A stretch of 64,000 nucleotides of DNA from Candidatus Gastranaerophilales bacterium (GTDB taxonomy: Bacteria; Cyanobacteriota; Vampirovibrionia; Gastranaerophilales; Gastranaerophilaceae), in NCBI GenBank assembly GCA_944324315.1, contig CALUVW010000003.1, forward strand, positions 44,805 through 108,804. The letters are read 5' to 3'. This document shows, one piece after another, positions 27,007-35,067 of this stretch. The stretch's first letter is position 1. Every line of letters begins with the position of its first letter. The notes under the pieces are model-generated. The model was not told the origin of the DNA and searched no databases. It saw nothing but the letters and a program-made list of their open reading frames with translations. The position numbers and the translations under genes are program-made.

Positions 27007-27108
27007 TAAATTCCCTCTCTTTCAATATAACTATAGGTAAATTATATTACAAATAAAGGGAAGTAGCCATATTTTAATATTAATTTAATACGCAGATAAA
27101 TTTAAAAT

Positions 27109-28782
27109 TTATAAGTCAAACAATTTCATTGTGTCCGGCGGGAGTACAAGTTTAGAACCTTTTGCCCATATTTTATCAATCAGATCATAGGATTCATTTA
27201 ATTCTTTATTAAATAAATCTATAAATTTCTGGTTATGATATTCTGCGCATATAGTTAAGGCGGTTGCATAAATGCTTTGGGCTTCTTGAGCATCAAGCAC
27301 TTTGCAGTCTAAATTTTCATTGAAAAGAGATTTCAATGTATATACCTGTAAAATTTTAGACAGATGTCTTGTATTGTCTCCTGATTTAGGGGAAATATTT
27401 TTTTTCATTTCGAGCACAGCTTTTAACATGGCCATAAAATAGGTATTTGCCATTTTCGAGCTTTCATCACAATTTTGAGTTTCATATATATCATCTATAA
27501 AATCTCTTGTATGTACACTTAACTGTGTTCGGTTTACGTCATTTAATTCACTTTTATGCGGATAATATGTCATTTCAAATTTTAAATCGGTTGTATCAAT
27601 CCCTTTTCCCTGTGCCCATTTATAAAATTTTTGTTTCCAGCGATTTGGTGTAACATCTATTACAAATGACATATTATTTTCTTCTTTTACCTTTTTCCAT
27701 GCATACTCCATGTTTTTTGAAAAAGATTTTCTGGCCCATTCGTTTGCTCCCCAGAATTGTTTCATAATTTTGGATTGTTCCGTGGTAAAATCAACAGGAT
27801 TGCCAGCTGGATCAAATTGTTTTACGCCTTTTAATTTCATGAATTGTGACATTGCTTTCTTTATTCTGTCTGCGCCAAAAATATTCCATGCTTTATTTAA
27901 CACACGTTTCAATTCTTCGGATTTCTCAGGGTTTTGGCGATAAAATTCTTTCTGGCGTTCAGACATATAAAGTATACGTTCAGGGTTTTCCTGCCAGTAT
28001 TTTTTTAGGGCTTCAGATATATGTTGTTTATGTTCGGCAGATATTGGTTTTCTTGGGATAAATACAGGTTCACCATCATTCATCTGTGCTTTTCTATCCA
28101 TTGATGCAGCCCGTTTTTCTGCCATTTCTCTGGTTAAACGTTCATTATACTGCGGATCTGAAAATTTTAGTACATGTCCGTAATCTCTGTGTGTTGTCGG
28201 AATATTTAGACGTTTCATTGTGTAGTATAAATTCTGACCGTTTGCATAACGCACTAAATCCTTAGTTGAAAAACCCTCTCCCCAGTATAATTTTATTAAC
28301 TGAACAGATAAGTCTTCATCATTATCAAAAAATTCAAGCTCTCCTTTTCTGAATTTATCTACAAAAGAACCCTGTGAAATTTTTATTTCATCAGAAGATA
28401 TAACATCTTTAAATTCCGGAAATTTAGCTTTAATTTCGTCCAGCGTAAAGCATTCTTTTAATGCCGCAAAATATTTTTTGTGTACTGAAATTAATGTTTC
28501 TTTTGCTTTATTGCCTTCTTCCAGAAACATTCCCAGCCATTCTCTTATATTAGGCGGGTATATGGAAGAATTTTTTTCTGCAAGTTTATCAAGCTGTTTT
28601 ACCGTTCGTGTAAGATCAAGACTGTAACCGCCGGTGAAGGCAAGATATTGTGCAGTTGTCAAAAGAGGTTTTACCTCTATTGGTTTGTTATTATGTATTT
28701 CGGATAAGTGCGTTGAAGAGGGGATATTTTTATTCCTTTGTATATTTTGGCTGTTATATAATTGTATATTATTAATTTTCAT
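27109..28782 (-). CDS. Unknown 557-aa protein with NUMOD3-like repeats
   Basis: 557 aa. N-terminus MKINNIQLYNSQNIQRNKN is low-complexity and Asn-rich; then LAFTGGYSLDLTRTVKQLDK and YPPNIREWLGMFLEEGNKAK. The middle (about 245-300) has PISAEHKQHISEALKKYWQE and MSERQKEFYRQNPEKSEELK, which resemble NUMOD3-type nuclease-associated DNA-binding motifs. No GIY-YIG or HNH catalytic core is seen. No signal peptide or membrane helix. I recall similar FTGG / YPPNIREW proteins as frequent in Gastranaerophilales, from memory only. GGAG precedes the ATG. Divergent from the membrane protein gene at 28866. Function unknown. Confidence 0.72.
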   Translation of the reverse strand: MKINNIQLYNSQNIQRNKNIPSSTHLSEIHNNKPIEVKPLLTTAQYLAFTGGYSLDLTRTVKQLDKLAEKNSSIYPPNIREWLGMFLEEGNKAKETLISVHKKYFAALKECFTLDEIKAKFPEFKDVISSDEIKISQGSFVDKFRKGELEFFDNDEDLSVQLIKLYWGEGFSTKDLVRYANGQNLYYTMKRLNIPTTHRDYGHVLKFSDPQYNERLTREMAEKRAASMDRKAQMNDGEPVFIPRKPISAEHKQHISEALKKYWQENPERILYMSERQKEFYRQNPEKSEELKRVLNKAWNIFGADRIKKAMSQFMKLKGVKQFDPAGNPVDFTTEQSKIMKQFWGANEWARKSFSKNMEYAWKKVKEENNMSFVIDVTPNRWKQKFYKWAQGKGIDTTDLKFEMTYYPHKSELNDVNRTQLSVHTRDFIDDIYETQNCDESSKMANTYFMAMLKAVLEMKKNISPKSGDNTRHLSKILQVYTLKSLFNENLDCKVLDAQEAQSIYATALTICAEYHNQKFIDLFNKELNESYDLIDKIWAKGSKLVLPPDTMKLFDL

Positions 28783-28865
28783 GTATTTTTACTCCAGAAA
28801 TTTTAAAAGTTCAAAAAATATTTTTTTGCTAGCAAAATATTTTTTTTTGGATTTTTTTAAGTTAT

Positions 28866-29585
28866 ATGAAAATAACCAACTTAAATCCAACTGTGAAATT
28901 TGTATCAGCTAATGTTTCTTCACCTGTTGATGGAGAAAAAACAGATAAAGAGCCGGCAAGCGTGTCATCTACTCAACAAAAAGATAAAATTATTGCATAC
29001 GCGTCTGCTGCAGCTGCCATAACTGCTTTAGTAATAGGCGGTATATATGTCGCTAAACGAATAAAACTTAATTCTCTCAAAAAACAAGTTTCTACAAACA
29101 TTTTACAACCTGAAAAGCCTGCTATAAAGCCGGAAATTCTGGAAAAACCTGTTGAAAGAAAAGTTGATAATCCCGTCACCTCACTTCCTGAAAAAACTGT
29201 GCCATCGACTTCAAAGCCGATTAATAAATCTAAGGATAAAAATTTATTGAAAAAACCTTTTGAATTACCCGAGCAATTTAGAGATTTTTCGAAACTTGAA
29301 GGTGAACGAAAGAAAAATGTTGTCACACAATATGAAAACGGTAAAATAAAGAGGCAGTTTTTAGGACGTAATAGAAAAAATGTTATTTTTTATTCAGAGT
29401 TTGACGATAACGGACAAAGAGTGCAAGATGTCGAATTTAGAATAAATGGAACTGTAAAGGCTATAAGAAAATATAAAAACGGTAAATTCTCAGAAATTTC
29501 ATATTATAGTAAAGATGGAATAACACCAGTTAAAACTTTTACTGATGAGGATGCTGCTTTAAATTTTAGTCTTAATTTCAGATAA
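28866..29585 (+). CDS. Membrane-anchored protein with C-terminal YENGK/YKNGK repeats
   Basis: 239 aa. N-terminus MKITNLNPTVKFVSANVSSP resembles that of the divergent 557-aa protein (MKINNIQL). One membrane helix (about 43-64, IIAYASAAAAITALVIGGIY) and a Lys/Pro/Glu-rich linker follow. The C-terminal domain (about 150-235) has QYENGKIKRQFLGRNRKNVI, EFDDNGQRVQDVEFRINGTV and KYKNGKFSEISYYSKDG, a MORN/YwqK-like beta repeat pattern. No Shine-Dalgarno can be seen in the T-rich leader. Terminator overlaps the stop codon. Function unknown. Confidence 0.68.
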   Translation: MKITNLNPTVKFVSANVSSPVDGEKTDKEPASVSSTQQKDKIIAYASAAAAITALVIGGIYVAKRIKLNSLKKQVSTNILQPEKPAIKPEILEKPVERKVDNPVTSLPEKTVPSTSKPINKSKDKNLLKKPFELPEQFRDFSKLEGERKKNVVTQYENGKIKRQFLGRNRKNVIFYSEFDDNGQRVQDVEFRINGTVKAIRKYKNGKFSEISYYSKDGITPVKTFTDEDAALNFSLNFR

Positions 29586-29612
29586 AAAGACTCTTAAATA
29601 AAGAGTCTTTTT
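29584..29612. terminator. Bidirectional terminator
   Basis: AAAAAGACTCTT, loop AAATA, AAGAGTCTTTTT. Lies between the convergent membrane protein gene and fabZ. Confidence 0.88.
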
Positions 29613-29627
29613 ATTATCTGATTATTT

Positions 29628-30080
29628 TTATTTAAGAGCAAACGTCATATCTGCTTCGACACAAACCTTTCCGTCAACTCTTCCAATACCGTGTGCTTTG
29701 CAAACAGGACCTTTAACTTTTACTAGTTCCACTTCCATTTCAAACTTGTCACCCGGTCTTACAATATTTTTAAATCTTACGCCGTCAACACCTGCGTATA
29801 AAGTCAATTTCCCTTTAAATTCAGGCATTGTCATTAAAATCGGAGCTGAACATTGAGCCATCGCTTCAAGCTGCAATACTCCGGGCATAATCGGATTGTT
29901 CGGGAAGTGCCCCTGGAAAAATTCTTCATTCATTGTCAGATTTTTATACCCTTTTGCGCTTTTACCAGGAATACATTCCGTTATTCTGTCTACTAATAAA
30001 AACGGGTATCTGTGCGGAATCATTTTCATGATATCCATGATGTCAAAACTTAAAGCTTCTGTTTTTGTTTCTTCTGTCAT
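29628..30080 (-). CDS. fabZ: 3-hydroxyacyl-ACP dehydratase FabZ
   Basis: 150 aa. Dehydrates beta-hydroxyacyl-ACP in fatty acid elongation and competes with LpxA/LpxD for the same acyl donor. Motifs IPHRYPFLLVDRITEC with the conserved HRYPFLLVD, NEEFFQGHFPNNPIMPGVLQ with catalytic His, and LEAMAQ with catalytic Glu. It lies 11 bp after lpxC at the end of the hldE-to-fabZ lipid A operon. In many bacteria lpxC and fabZ are fused or adjacent, as here. Confidence 0.96.
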   Translation of the reverse strand: MTEETKTEALSFDIMDIMKMIPHRYPFLLVDRITECIPGKSAKGYKNLTMNEEFFQGHFPNNPIMPGVLQLEAMAQCSAPILMTMPEFKGKLTLYAGVDGVRFKNIVRPGDKFEMEVELVKVKGPVCKAHGIGRVDGKVCVEADMTFALK

Positions 30081-30091
30081 TTTTTCTCTCC

Positions 30092-30910
30092 TTATTTACA
30101 TTCTATTAATTTATCTTTCAACATTTTTGCGGTTTTTATATGAACAGCATGACCTGCCTCTTTGGCTAAAATCTGGCATTTTAGATTTAAAGGATTAACG
30201 CCTGTCAAATATAAATCACCGATTAAATCCAGAATTTTATGTTTTATGGGTTCATTTTCCGAACGTAATTCTGATGTATAACCGCTATCTTGTAACCCGA
30301 GAGTATTTTCAATATTTACTCCCTGTGCAAATCCGAGCATCTGGAATTTTCTCAAATCCTTGTAAAAACCGAAAGTTCTTGCCTCAATTATTTCCTGCTT
30401 GTTTTTCGGATTGTATGCAGCCCAGCGTCTTGTCAAATCAGGATGATCATAATTAACCGCATAAGAAATATAAAGTTCATCTGACGGCAGAATTACAAGA
30501 CTCGTTTTTCCATTCAGATAGTAGACAGGTTCTGAGACTGTATAGCGTTTTGGTTTTTCAAATAAATGTTTTTCAATTCCGGCTGTTTCAAACAGCTCCA
30601 CCCATTTTTTCGAACTTCCGTCCAATGCAGGAACTTCCGTTTCATCCATACATATATCAATACTGTCAATTCCGCAGAACGCAAGAGCAGCTGTTAAATG
30701 TTCAGTCAGCATTGCCTTTGATTTGTTGTTTCCCAAAACAACACAATGATCAGTCGCAAGAACATTTTTAACCGTTGCGTCAAATGCTTCTGCTCCTTTA
30801 ACAAAATATCTTATTTTGCCGGTTTTGGACGGGAAAAAGTTCACCGTACACGGTTTATTTTTCATTAGTCCGTTGCCGGATATTGATGTTTCTTTAAGAA
30901 TTGTGGTCAT
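30092..30910 (-). CDS. lpxC: UDP-3-O-acyl-N-acetylglucosamine deacetylase
   Basis: 272 aa from ATG 30910, which gives the family-like MTTILKETSISGNGL; a TTG at 30928 in frame is less likely. Zn-dependent committed step of lipid A synthesis. Seen: MLTEHLTAALAFCGID with a Zn-ligand His, VPALDGSSKKWVELF, ARTFGFYKDLRKFQMLGFAQ, SENEPIKHKILDLIGDLYLT with the Zn-binding HKxxDxxGD, and KEAGHAVHIKTAKML. It overlaps lpxD by 17 nt. Confidence 0.95.
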   Translation of the reverse strand: MTTILKETSISGNGLMKNKPCTVNFFPSKTGKIRYFVKGAEAFDATVKNVLATDHCVVLGNNKSKAMLTEHLTAALAFCGIDSIDICMDETEVPALDGSSKKWVELFETAGIEKHLFEKPKRYTVSEPVYYLNGKTSLVILPSDELYISYAVNYDHPDLTRRWAAYNPKNKQEIIEARTFGFYKDLRKFQMLGFAQGVNIENTLGLQDSGYTSELRSENEPIKHKILDLIGDLYLTGVNPLNLKCQILAKEAGHAVHIKTAKMLKDKLIECK

Positions 30911-31997
30911 TGTTAAAATTATCCTCAAATTCTTTCAAAAGCGGTTCATATTTTCTGAATTTTGCAAAAATTTCCTGAGCGTCTTTTAATGTCTTTAATT
31001 GTTTTATAAAATCTTTTCTCGGCATTGCAGGAATACCTACAACAATTGATTTTTCAGGGAATGATTTCGTAACACCGGCTTTTGCAGTAATAATTGTGTC
31101 AGATCCGATTTCAATATGATCTGCCAAACCTGCCTGACCGGCAATAACAACTCTATCGCCTATTACACAGCTTCCGGCAATACCGACCTGTGAAACAATT
31201 AAACAGCCTTCTCCTATTTTGCAGTTATGACCTATCATAACTAGATCGTCAATTTTTGTGTTATCACCGATTGTCGTATTTTCGATAGTTCCTCTGTCGA
31301 TTGCGGTATTTGCGCCGATTTCTACATTATTTCCGATAACAACAGAACCGATTGAAGGAATTTTAAAGATTACGTGTTTTGTATCTGTTTCTTTAATTTC
31401 TCCATCTTTTCTTGCCTGTTCGATATTATCAGGATTTTCGGTAACAAAACTAAACCCGTCTGCTCCTAGTGATACTCCGTGGTGTAAAATAACATCGTTA
31501 CCGACCTGTACTCTGTCACCGATATTTACGCCAGGGTGGAATAAACAATTTTTACCGATTTTAGCTCCGGAACCTATATATGTATTTGCCAAAACTTTTG
31601 TATTATCTCCGATTACGGCATCACGACACACTACAACGTTAGGACCTATTTGAACATTTTCACCGAGTTTTGCTGTTTCATGTATAAATGCTGTGGGGTG
31701 AATGCCTTTGTTTACTTCAGGGGCAACGTAAAACAAATTTAAAAGTTTCATCATTGCAAGTCTCGGTCTTTCAACTTCAATGGTCGTGAGACCGTCAATT
31801 TGAACTCCTAAAGGAACAAGTGCGGCTTTAGCTTTAGATTTTGCAAGATTTGCAATTTCTTCTTCTCCCAAAGCAAGTGCAAGAGTATTTTCATCAGACA
31901 GTAAGGGGGGAGCTATCTGATTAATTTTAACATCTTCAACTTTTGTCAACATTCCGCCTGTGATATGCGTAATCTCTTCTAATGTAAAAGTTTTCAT
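30894..31997 (-). CDS. lpxD: UDP-3-O-acylglucosamine N-acyltransferase
   Basis: 367 aa. Third step of lipid A synthesis. N-terminal uridine-binding domain (about 1-100), then a hexapeptide left-handed beta-helix (about 105-320) with IHPTAFIHETAKLGENVQIG, HHGVSLGADGFSF and IDDLVMIGHNCKIGEGCLIV, which contains the catalytic His region. The C-terminal helix is KDAQEIFAKFRKYEPLLKEF. It overlaps the GIY-YIG-like gene by 4 nt and lpxC by 17 nt, so translation is tightly coupled. Confidence 0.95.
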   Translation of the reverse strand: MKTFTLEEITHITGGMLTKVEDVKINQIAPPLLSDENTLALALGEEEIANLAKSKAKAALVPLGVQIDGLTTIEVERPRLAMMKLLNLFYVAPEVNKGIHPTAFIHETAKLGENVQIGPNVVVCRDAVIGDNTKVLANTYIGSGAKIGKNCLFHPGVNIGDRVQVGNDVILHHGVSLGADGFSFVTENPDNIEQARKDGEIKETDTKHVIFKIPSIGSVVIGNNVEIGANTAIDRGTIENTTIGDNTKIDDLVMIGHNCKIGEGCLIVSQVGIAGSCVIGDRVVIAGQAGLADHIEIGSDTIITAKAGVTKSFPEKSIVVGIPAMPRKDFIKQLKTLKDAQEIFAKFRKYEPLLKEFEDNFNNDHNS

Positions 31998-32341
31998 ATA
32001 TTTCTCCTTTTATTTATTTGATTTTTTTCATGAAGTTTAGCCGAATCGTTCCATATTTCCATAATTTTTGAATATAAGTCTTGCCAGTTCGGATTATCTT
32101 CTTTTATTAATTTAGTTAAATCTTCTTTTGAAAGTTCTTCTAATTCTGTTTTTCTTACAATTGCGGCATTTAGATCCCCGTATTTTTCGTAATAAGCAAG
32201 TTTGTTATTCTTTTTTTCTTTAATTACTGCGCTGCTTATTTTGTTTTTTAATTCATACATAAAAAGCAAAAGGTTTGATGTTACTCCGATTGAAGTTTCT
32301 CCATTTGGTTTGTCAAAAAGAATGTAAACATATTCGCTCAT
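31994..32341 (-). CDS. Degenerate GIY-YIG-fold protein inside the lipid A operon
   Basis: 115 aa. Resembles the small GIY-YIG endonucleases of the UPF0213/YhbQ type. YVYILFDKPNGETSIGVTSN corresponds to the VYIL...NGxxYIGxT block, and AYYEKYGDLNAAIVRKTELE plus LTKLIKEDNPNWQDLY to the C-terminal part. The GIY Tyr is followed by SIG, so the second Tyr of YIG is Ser, and the catalytic Arg after TSN/D-L is missing (NLLLFMYELKN). The metal-binding Glu may remain (RKTELEEL). It is thus likely not a nuclease. ATGA-type overlap with lpxD and 12 bp from hldE place it in the operon. Confidence 0.75.
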   Translation of the reverse strand: MSEYVYILFDKPNGETSIGVTSNLLLFMYELKNKISSAVIKEKKNNKLAYYEKYGDLNAAIVRKTELEELSKEDLTKLIKEDNPNWQDLYSKIMEIWNDSAKLHEKNQINKRRNI

Positions 32342-32353
32342 TTTTTGCCTTTA

Positions 32354-32821
32354 TTAGTTAGTATTTTTCATCTTATTTATTGTGTTTGTTGTGGATTTCC
32401 CTTGTACAAATTCAATAAATTCAACCCGTGTGCCGTTTTTTTTCATAATATCAGCTTCAGGCAGTGTTTCCATGGTATAATCCGCCCCTTTTGTGTAAAC
32501 ATCAGGTTTGATTTCATCCAAGAGATCACGCGGACTTTCTTCATCAAATAATACCACATAATCTACATATCTCAAAGCACTTAATATTTCTGCACGGTCA
32601 TTTTCGTTATTTATCGGACGATCGGGTCCTTTAATTTTTTTTACTGATTTATCAGAATTTAATAAAACTATTGAGAAATCTGCAAAAGACTTCGTTTTCT
32701 GAAGATATCTGACATGACCTGTATGAAGAATGTCAAAACATCCGTTAGTACAAACTACAGTTTGTCCGCTGTGGTGAATAACATCTATTAAAGCTCTTAT
32801 GTCTTCTCTATTTACTAACAT
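32354..32821 (-). CDS. rfaE2: Heptose-1-phosphate adenylyltransferase (HldE C-terminal type)
   Basis: 155 aa. Nucleotidyltransferase that makes ADP-glycero-manno-heptose for the LPS inner core. Signature VVCTNGCFDILHTGHVRYLQ with HxGH, then VLLNSDKSVKKIKGPDRPIN, SALRYVDYVVLFDEESPRDL and KPDVYTKGADYTMETLPEAD. Only the nucleotidyltransferase half of bifunctional HldE is present; the kinase domain must be elsewhere. First gene of the operon leading to lpxD, lpxC and fabZ. AAGGAAAAGGGA precedes the ATG. Confidence 0.92.
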   Translation of the reverse strand: MLVNREDIRALIDVIHHSGQTVVCTNGCFDILHTGHVRYLQKTKSFADFSIVLLNSDKSVKKIKGPDRPINNENDRAEILSALRYVDYVVLFDEESPRDLLDEIKPDVYTKGADYTMETLPEADIMKKNGTRVEFIEFVQGKSTTNTINKMKNTN

Positions 32822-32911
32822 ATCCCTTTTCCTTAAATGAATTATACCAGAAACAGGGAGGAAATTCGCTTTGGTTTAACAAAAAGTAATATTCCATAAC
32901 AATAATTGTTT

Positions 32912-33103
32912 TTAAACAATTTTGTTTAGCTTATCTCCTATCACGCTGCCAAGAGTATATGTTTTTGGTTTAAATTTAGAAGAAATATTTTGTTCAAAAT
33001 ATTTCTTTGCTTTTTCCAATCTTATGTCTTCTTGTATATCGTCGTATAGAGTACGAATTCCAGGCGGGACTTGAAACGATGTTTTCTTAATAATCGGCTG
33101 CAT
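32912..33103 (-). CDS. Small unknown protein
   Basis: 63 aa: MQPIIKKTSFQVPPGIRTLY, DDIQEDIRLEKAKKYFEQNI and a basic tail SSKFKPKTYTLGSVIGDKLN. AAGGAG lies 8 nt upstream of the ATG, which supports expression. No known motif. The central VPPGIRTLYDDI is loosely like the IPRLTCEYLEQ / MPRNTYDMLEQ part of the two microproteins just upstream, but too weak to claim relationship. Confidence 0.62.
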   Translation of the reverse strand: MQPIIKKTSFQVPPGIRTLYDDIQEDIRLEKAKKYFEQNISSKFKPKTYTLGSVIGDKLNKIV

Positions 33104-33188
33104 ATCTTAACTCCTTTTTTAACAATATAAAGAAAAAAGAAAAATAAAATTGCTTTTTTGTAAAAATATATTAAGTTTGGATATAATA

Positions 33189-33214
33189 AAAAAGCCCGCT
33201 TATGCGGGCTTTTT
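33189..33214. terminator. Terminator directly behind the first microprotein gene
   Basis: AAAAAGCCCGC, loop TTAT, GCGGGCTTTTT. It begins at the base next to the stop codon of the minus-strand ORF 33215-33352. Confidence 0.9.
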
Positions 33215-33352
33215 CTAAGCAATTTGTAATGTTTGTTCAAGATATTCACAGGTCAAACGTGGAATAGAGACTTCTTTATTTTGTTCTTGTTTTGTTGTTT
33301 GATGTTTTTCCTGCTTAATTTGCTCCTTTTTTTTAACTGTCAATTTGCTCAT
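33215..33352 (-). CDS. Microprotein of 45 aa with C-terminal LEQTLQIA
   Basis: Too short for usual gene calling, but AAGGAG lies 8 nt before the ATG and a strong terminator starts at the stop. The protein begins MSKLTVKKKEQIKQEKHQ, has a Lys/Gln-rich, probably disordered half, and ends EVSIPRLTCEYLEQTLQIA. The end matches that of the 49-aa ORF at 33450-33599 (xPRxTxxxLEQTxQIA), so the two are paralogues. One Cys. No signal peptide. Function unknown: regulatory peptide, precursor peptide or small adaptor are all possible. Confidence 0.65.
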   Translation of the reverse strand: MSKLTVKKKEQIKQEKHQTTKQEQNKEVSIPRLTCEYLEQTLQIA

Positions 33353-33449
33353 TAAAAGTACTCCTTATATTTTTCCCCATTTATATAAAAACAATCAAAT
33401 AGAGAAAATTGCCCGATTGTAAAGTTTTGTATACGATTTGTCTAAATAT

Positions 33450-33599
33450 CTATGCAATTTGACAGGTCTGTTCCAGCATATCATAAGTATTTCTGGGCAT
33501 TTCAAAATCATGAGAATTTACTTCAACTCCGTTTAATTTTGCGGACTCATTTTTTATGTCCTTTTCAGAGGCAAGGACATTTGTTTGCTTCTTATTCAT
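33450..33599 (-). CDS. Microprotein of 49 aa with C-terminal LEQTCQIA
   Basis: Begins MNKKQTNVLASEKDIKNESA and ends DFEMPRNTYDMLEQTCQIA. AAGGGA lies about 8 nt before the ATG. The N-terminal 30 residues are charged and unlike those of the neighbour, while the last 16 residues align without gaps (P-R-x-T-x-x-x-L-E-Q-T-x-Q-I-A). It lies 97 bp upstream of the 45-aa gene on the same strand, and both end before the terminator at 33189. An AT-rich TATAAT-containing stretch at about 33660-33680 may be the promoter. Confidence 0.65.
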   Translation of the reverse strand: MNKKQTNVLASEKDIKNESAKLNGVEVNSHDFEMPRNTYDMLEQTCQIA

Positions 33600-33729
33600 A
33601 ATGTTTTCCCTTTCTAAAGGCTGGCGGGGGTAAATTTTTTACTTCCCAATCTGATATCTATTATATATATATTATACATTAAAAAAATTATTTGAATACA
33701 CCCTGACCGGTTAATATTTATTTTTATTA

Positions 33730-33969
33730 TTAAACAATGATTGTAAATTTTCTTTCAGTCGATATTTTACATTTAGGATTTACAAAGCCTTTGAGATTTT
33801 TGGGGATTTTGCGGAATATTCTGGCTGTTCTGTCTCCATCGCTGTTGAATCTCCCTGAAATTAACCTTTCTTTAATCAATTTACATGCTGATTCCGGTGT
33901 AGGCTGGTTACATGTAATTTTAGCCCAGCCTTTTTCTAAAGGGGTAATTGTTAATTTTTGAATTTCCAT
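33730..33969 (-). CDS. Small unknown protein coupled to asd
   Basis: 79 aa from ATG 33969, 2 bp after the asd stop (an in-frame start 12 codons earlier would overlap asd). MEIQKLTITPLEKGWAKITC, QPTPESACKLIKERLISGRF, NSDGDRTARIFRKIPKNLKG, FVNPKCKISTERKFTIIV. Mixed alpha/beta, basic, with no motif recognised. The position directly behind asd suggests co-transcription, not necessarily a related function. Confidence 0.65.
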   Translation of the reverse strand: MEIQKLTITPLEKGWAKITCNQPTPESACKLIKERLISGRFNSDGDRTARIFRKIPKNLKGFVNPKCKISTERKFTIIV

Positions 33970-33971
33970 TC

Positions 33972-34988
33972 TTAAAATAGCTCCATTTCTATTACTTTTT
34001 GACAAATTCTTACTGTATTTAATGCTGCTCCGATTCTGAGGTTATCAGCGACGCACCAAAGCGAAATTCCGTTTTTAAAGGCAAGATTTTTTCTTATTCT
34101 TCCGACAAATACAGGATTAACTCCTGAAGCGTCATAAGTTGTCGGGTATTCAAAGTTATCAGGATTATCAATAACTTTTACTCCGAATGAACTGCTTAAA
34201 ATTTCACGAACCTCATCAGGAGTGATTTCGTTTTCAAATTCTATATCAACAGCTTCAGAGTGTCCGTTATACACGGGAACACGGGCTGCGGTGCAGGATA
34301 TCGGCAAATCAGCGGGAAGATGAAGAATTTTTTTAGTTTCGTTAACGACTTTCATTTCTTCTTTTGTGTAGCCGTTTTCGCAGAAAACATCAATCTGCGG
34401 AATTACATTGAAAGCAATAGGTTTTTTAAAGCATTTATTCTCAAAACTTTTTCCTTCAAGTTTGGCTTTTGTATTTTCGGTTAATTCGTTAATTGCGGCT
34501 AAGCCTGCGCCCGAAACAGCCTGATAAGTTGAAACTATTAATCTTTTCATCGGATTTTTGTCAATTAGCGGTTTTAAAACTAGCATCAATTGAGATGTTG
34601 AACAGTTGGGATTTGCAACAATTCCCTTGTGGTGTCTTAAATCTTCATCATTAACGTAAGCTATAACAAGCGGAACATCTGGCTCCATTCTGAAAGCTGA
34701 TGAATTATCAATCAGAACGCCGCCTCTTTTTACGATTTCCGGTGCAAAAAGTTTAGAAGTTGACGCTCCTGCTGATGCAAGCACAATATTTACACCGTCA
34801 AAACTTTCCGGTTTTGCTTCTTCAACGGTGTAAGTTTCGCCCTGAAACTGAATTTCTGTACCTGCAGATCTTGCACTTGATAAAAATTTGATTTTTTCAA
34901 AATCAATTTTTAATTCATCAATAATTCTTGTAATTTCTCTGCCTACAACACCTGTTGCGCCTAATACTGCAATATTTGGTTTTCTCAT
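33972..34988 (-). CDS. asd: Aspartate-semialdehyde dehydrogenase
   Basis: 338 aa. NADP-dependent second step of the aspartate pathway towards DAP/lysine, threonine and methionine. NIAVLGATGVVGREITRIID (nucleotide fold), SSARSAGTEI, GGVLIDNSSAFRMEPDVPLV, catalytic Cys129 in NPNCSTSQLMLVLKPL, and STYQAVSGAGLAAINELTEN. Substrate-binding CTAARVPVYNGHSEAV follows. All key residues are present. dapB of the same pathway lies 1.1 kb upstream on the same strand, separated by a pseudopilin/XRE pair. Confidence 0.96.
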   Translation of the reverse strand: MRKPNIAVLGATGVVGREITRIIDELKIDFEKIKFLSSARSAGTEIQFQGETYTVEEAKPESFDGVNIVLASAGASTSKLFAPEIVKRGGVLIDNSSAFRMEPDVPLVIAYVNDEDLRHHKGIVANPNCSTSQLMLVLKPLIDKNPMKRLIVSTYQAVSGAGLAAINELTENTKAKLEGKSFENKCFKKPIAFNVIPQIDVFCENGYTKEEMKVVNETKKILHLPADLPISCTAARVPVYNGHSEAVDIEFENEITPDEVREILSSSFGVKVIDNPDNFEYPTTYDASGVNPVFVGRIRKNLAFKNGISLWCVADNLRIGAALNTVRICQKVIEMELF

Positions 34989-35067
34989 TGTACCTCCCGA
35001 TTTGTATTAAATTATAAACACAAATAAGATGAGAGGTTAAGTTTATGTGAAGAAATTTAACTGTTTT

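Noticed and set aside
32912..33103. The 63-aa protein as a third member of the LEQTxQIA microprotein family
   Set aside because: Only VPPGIRTLYDDI is loosely similar and the LEQTxQIA tail is absent.
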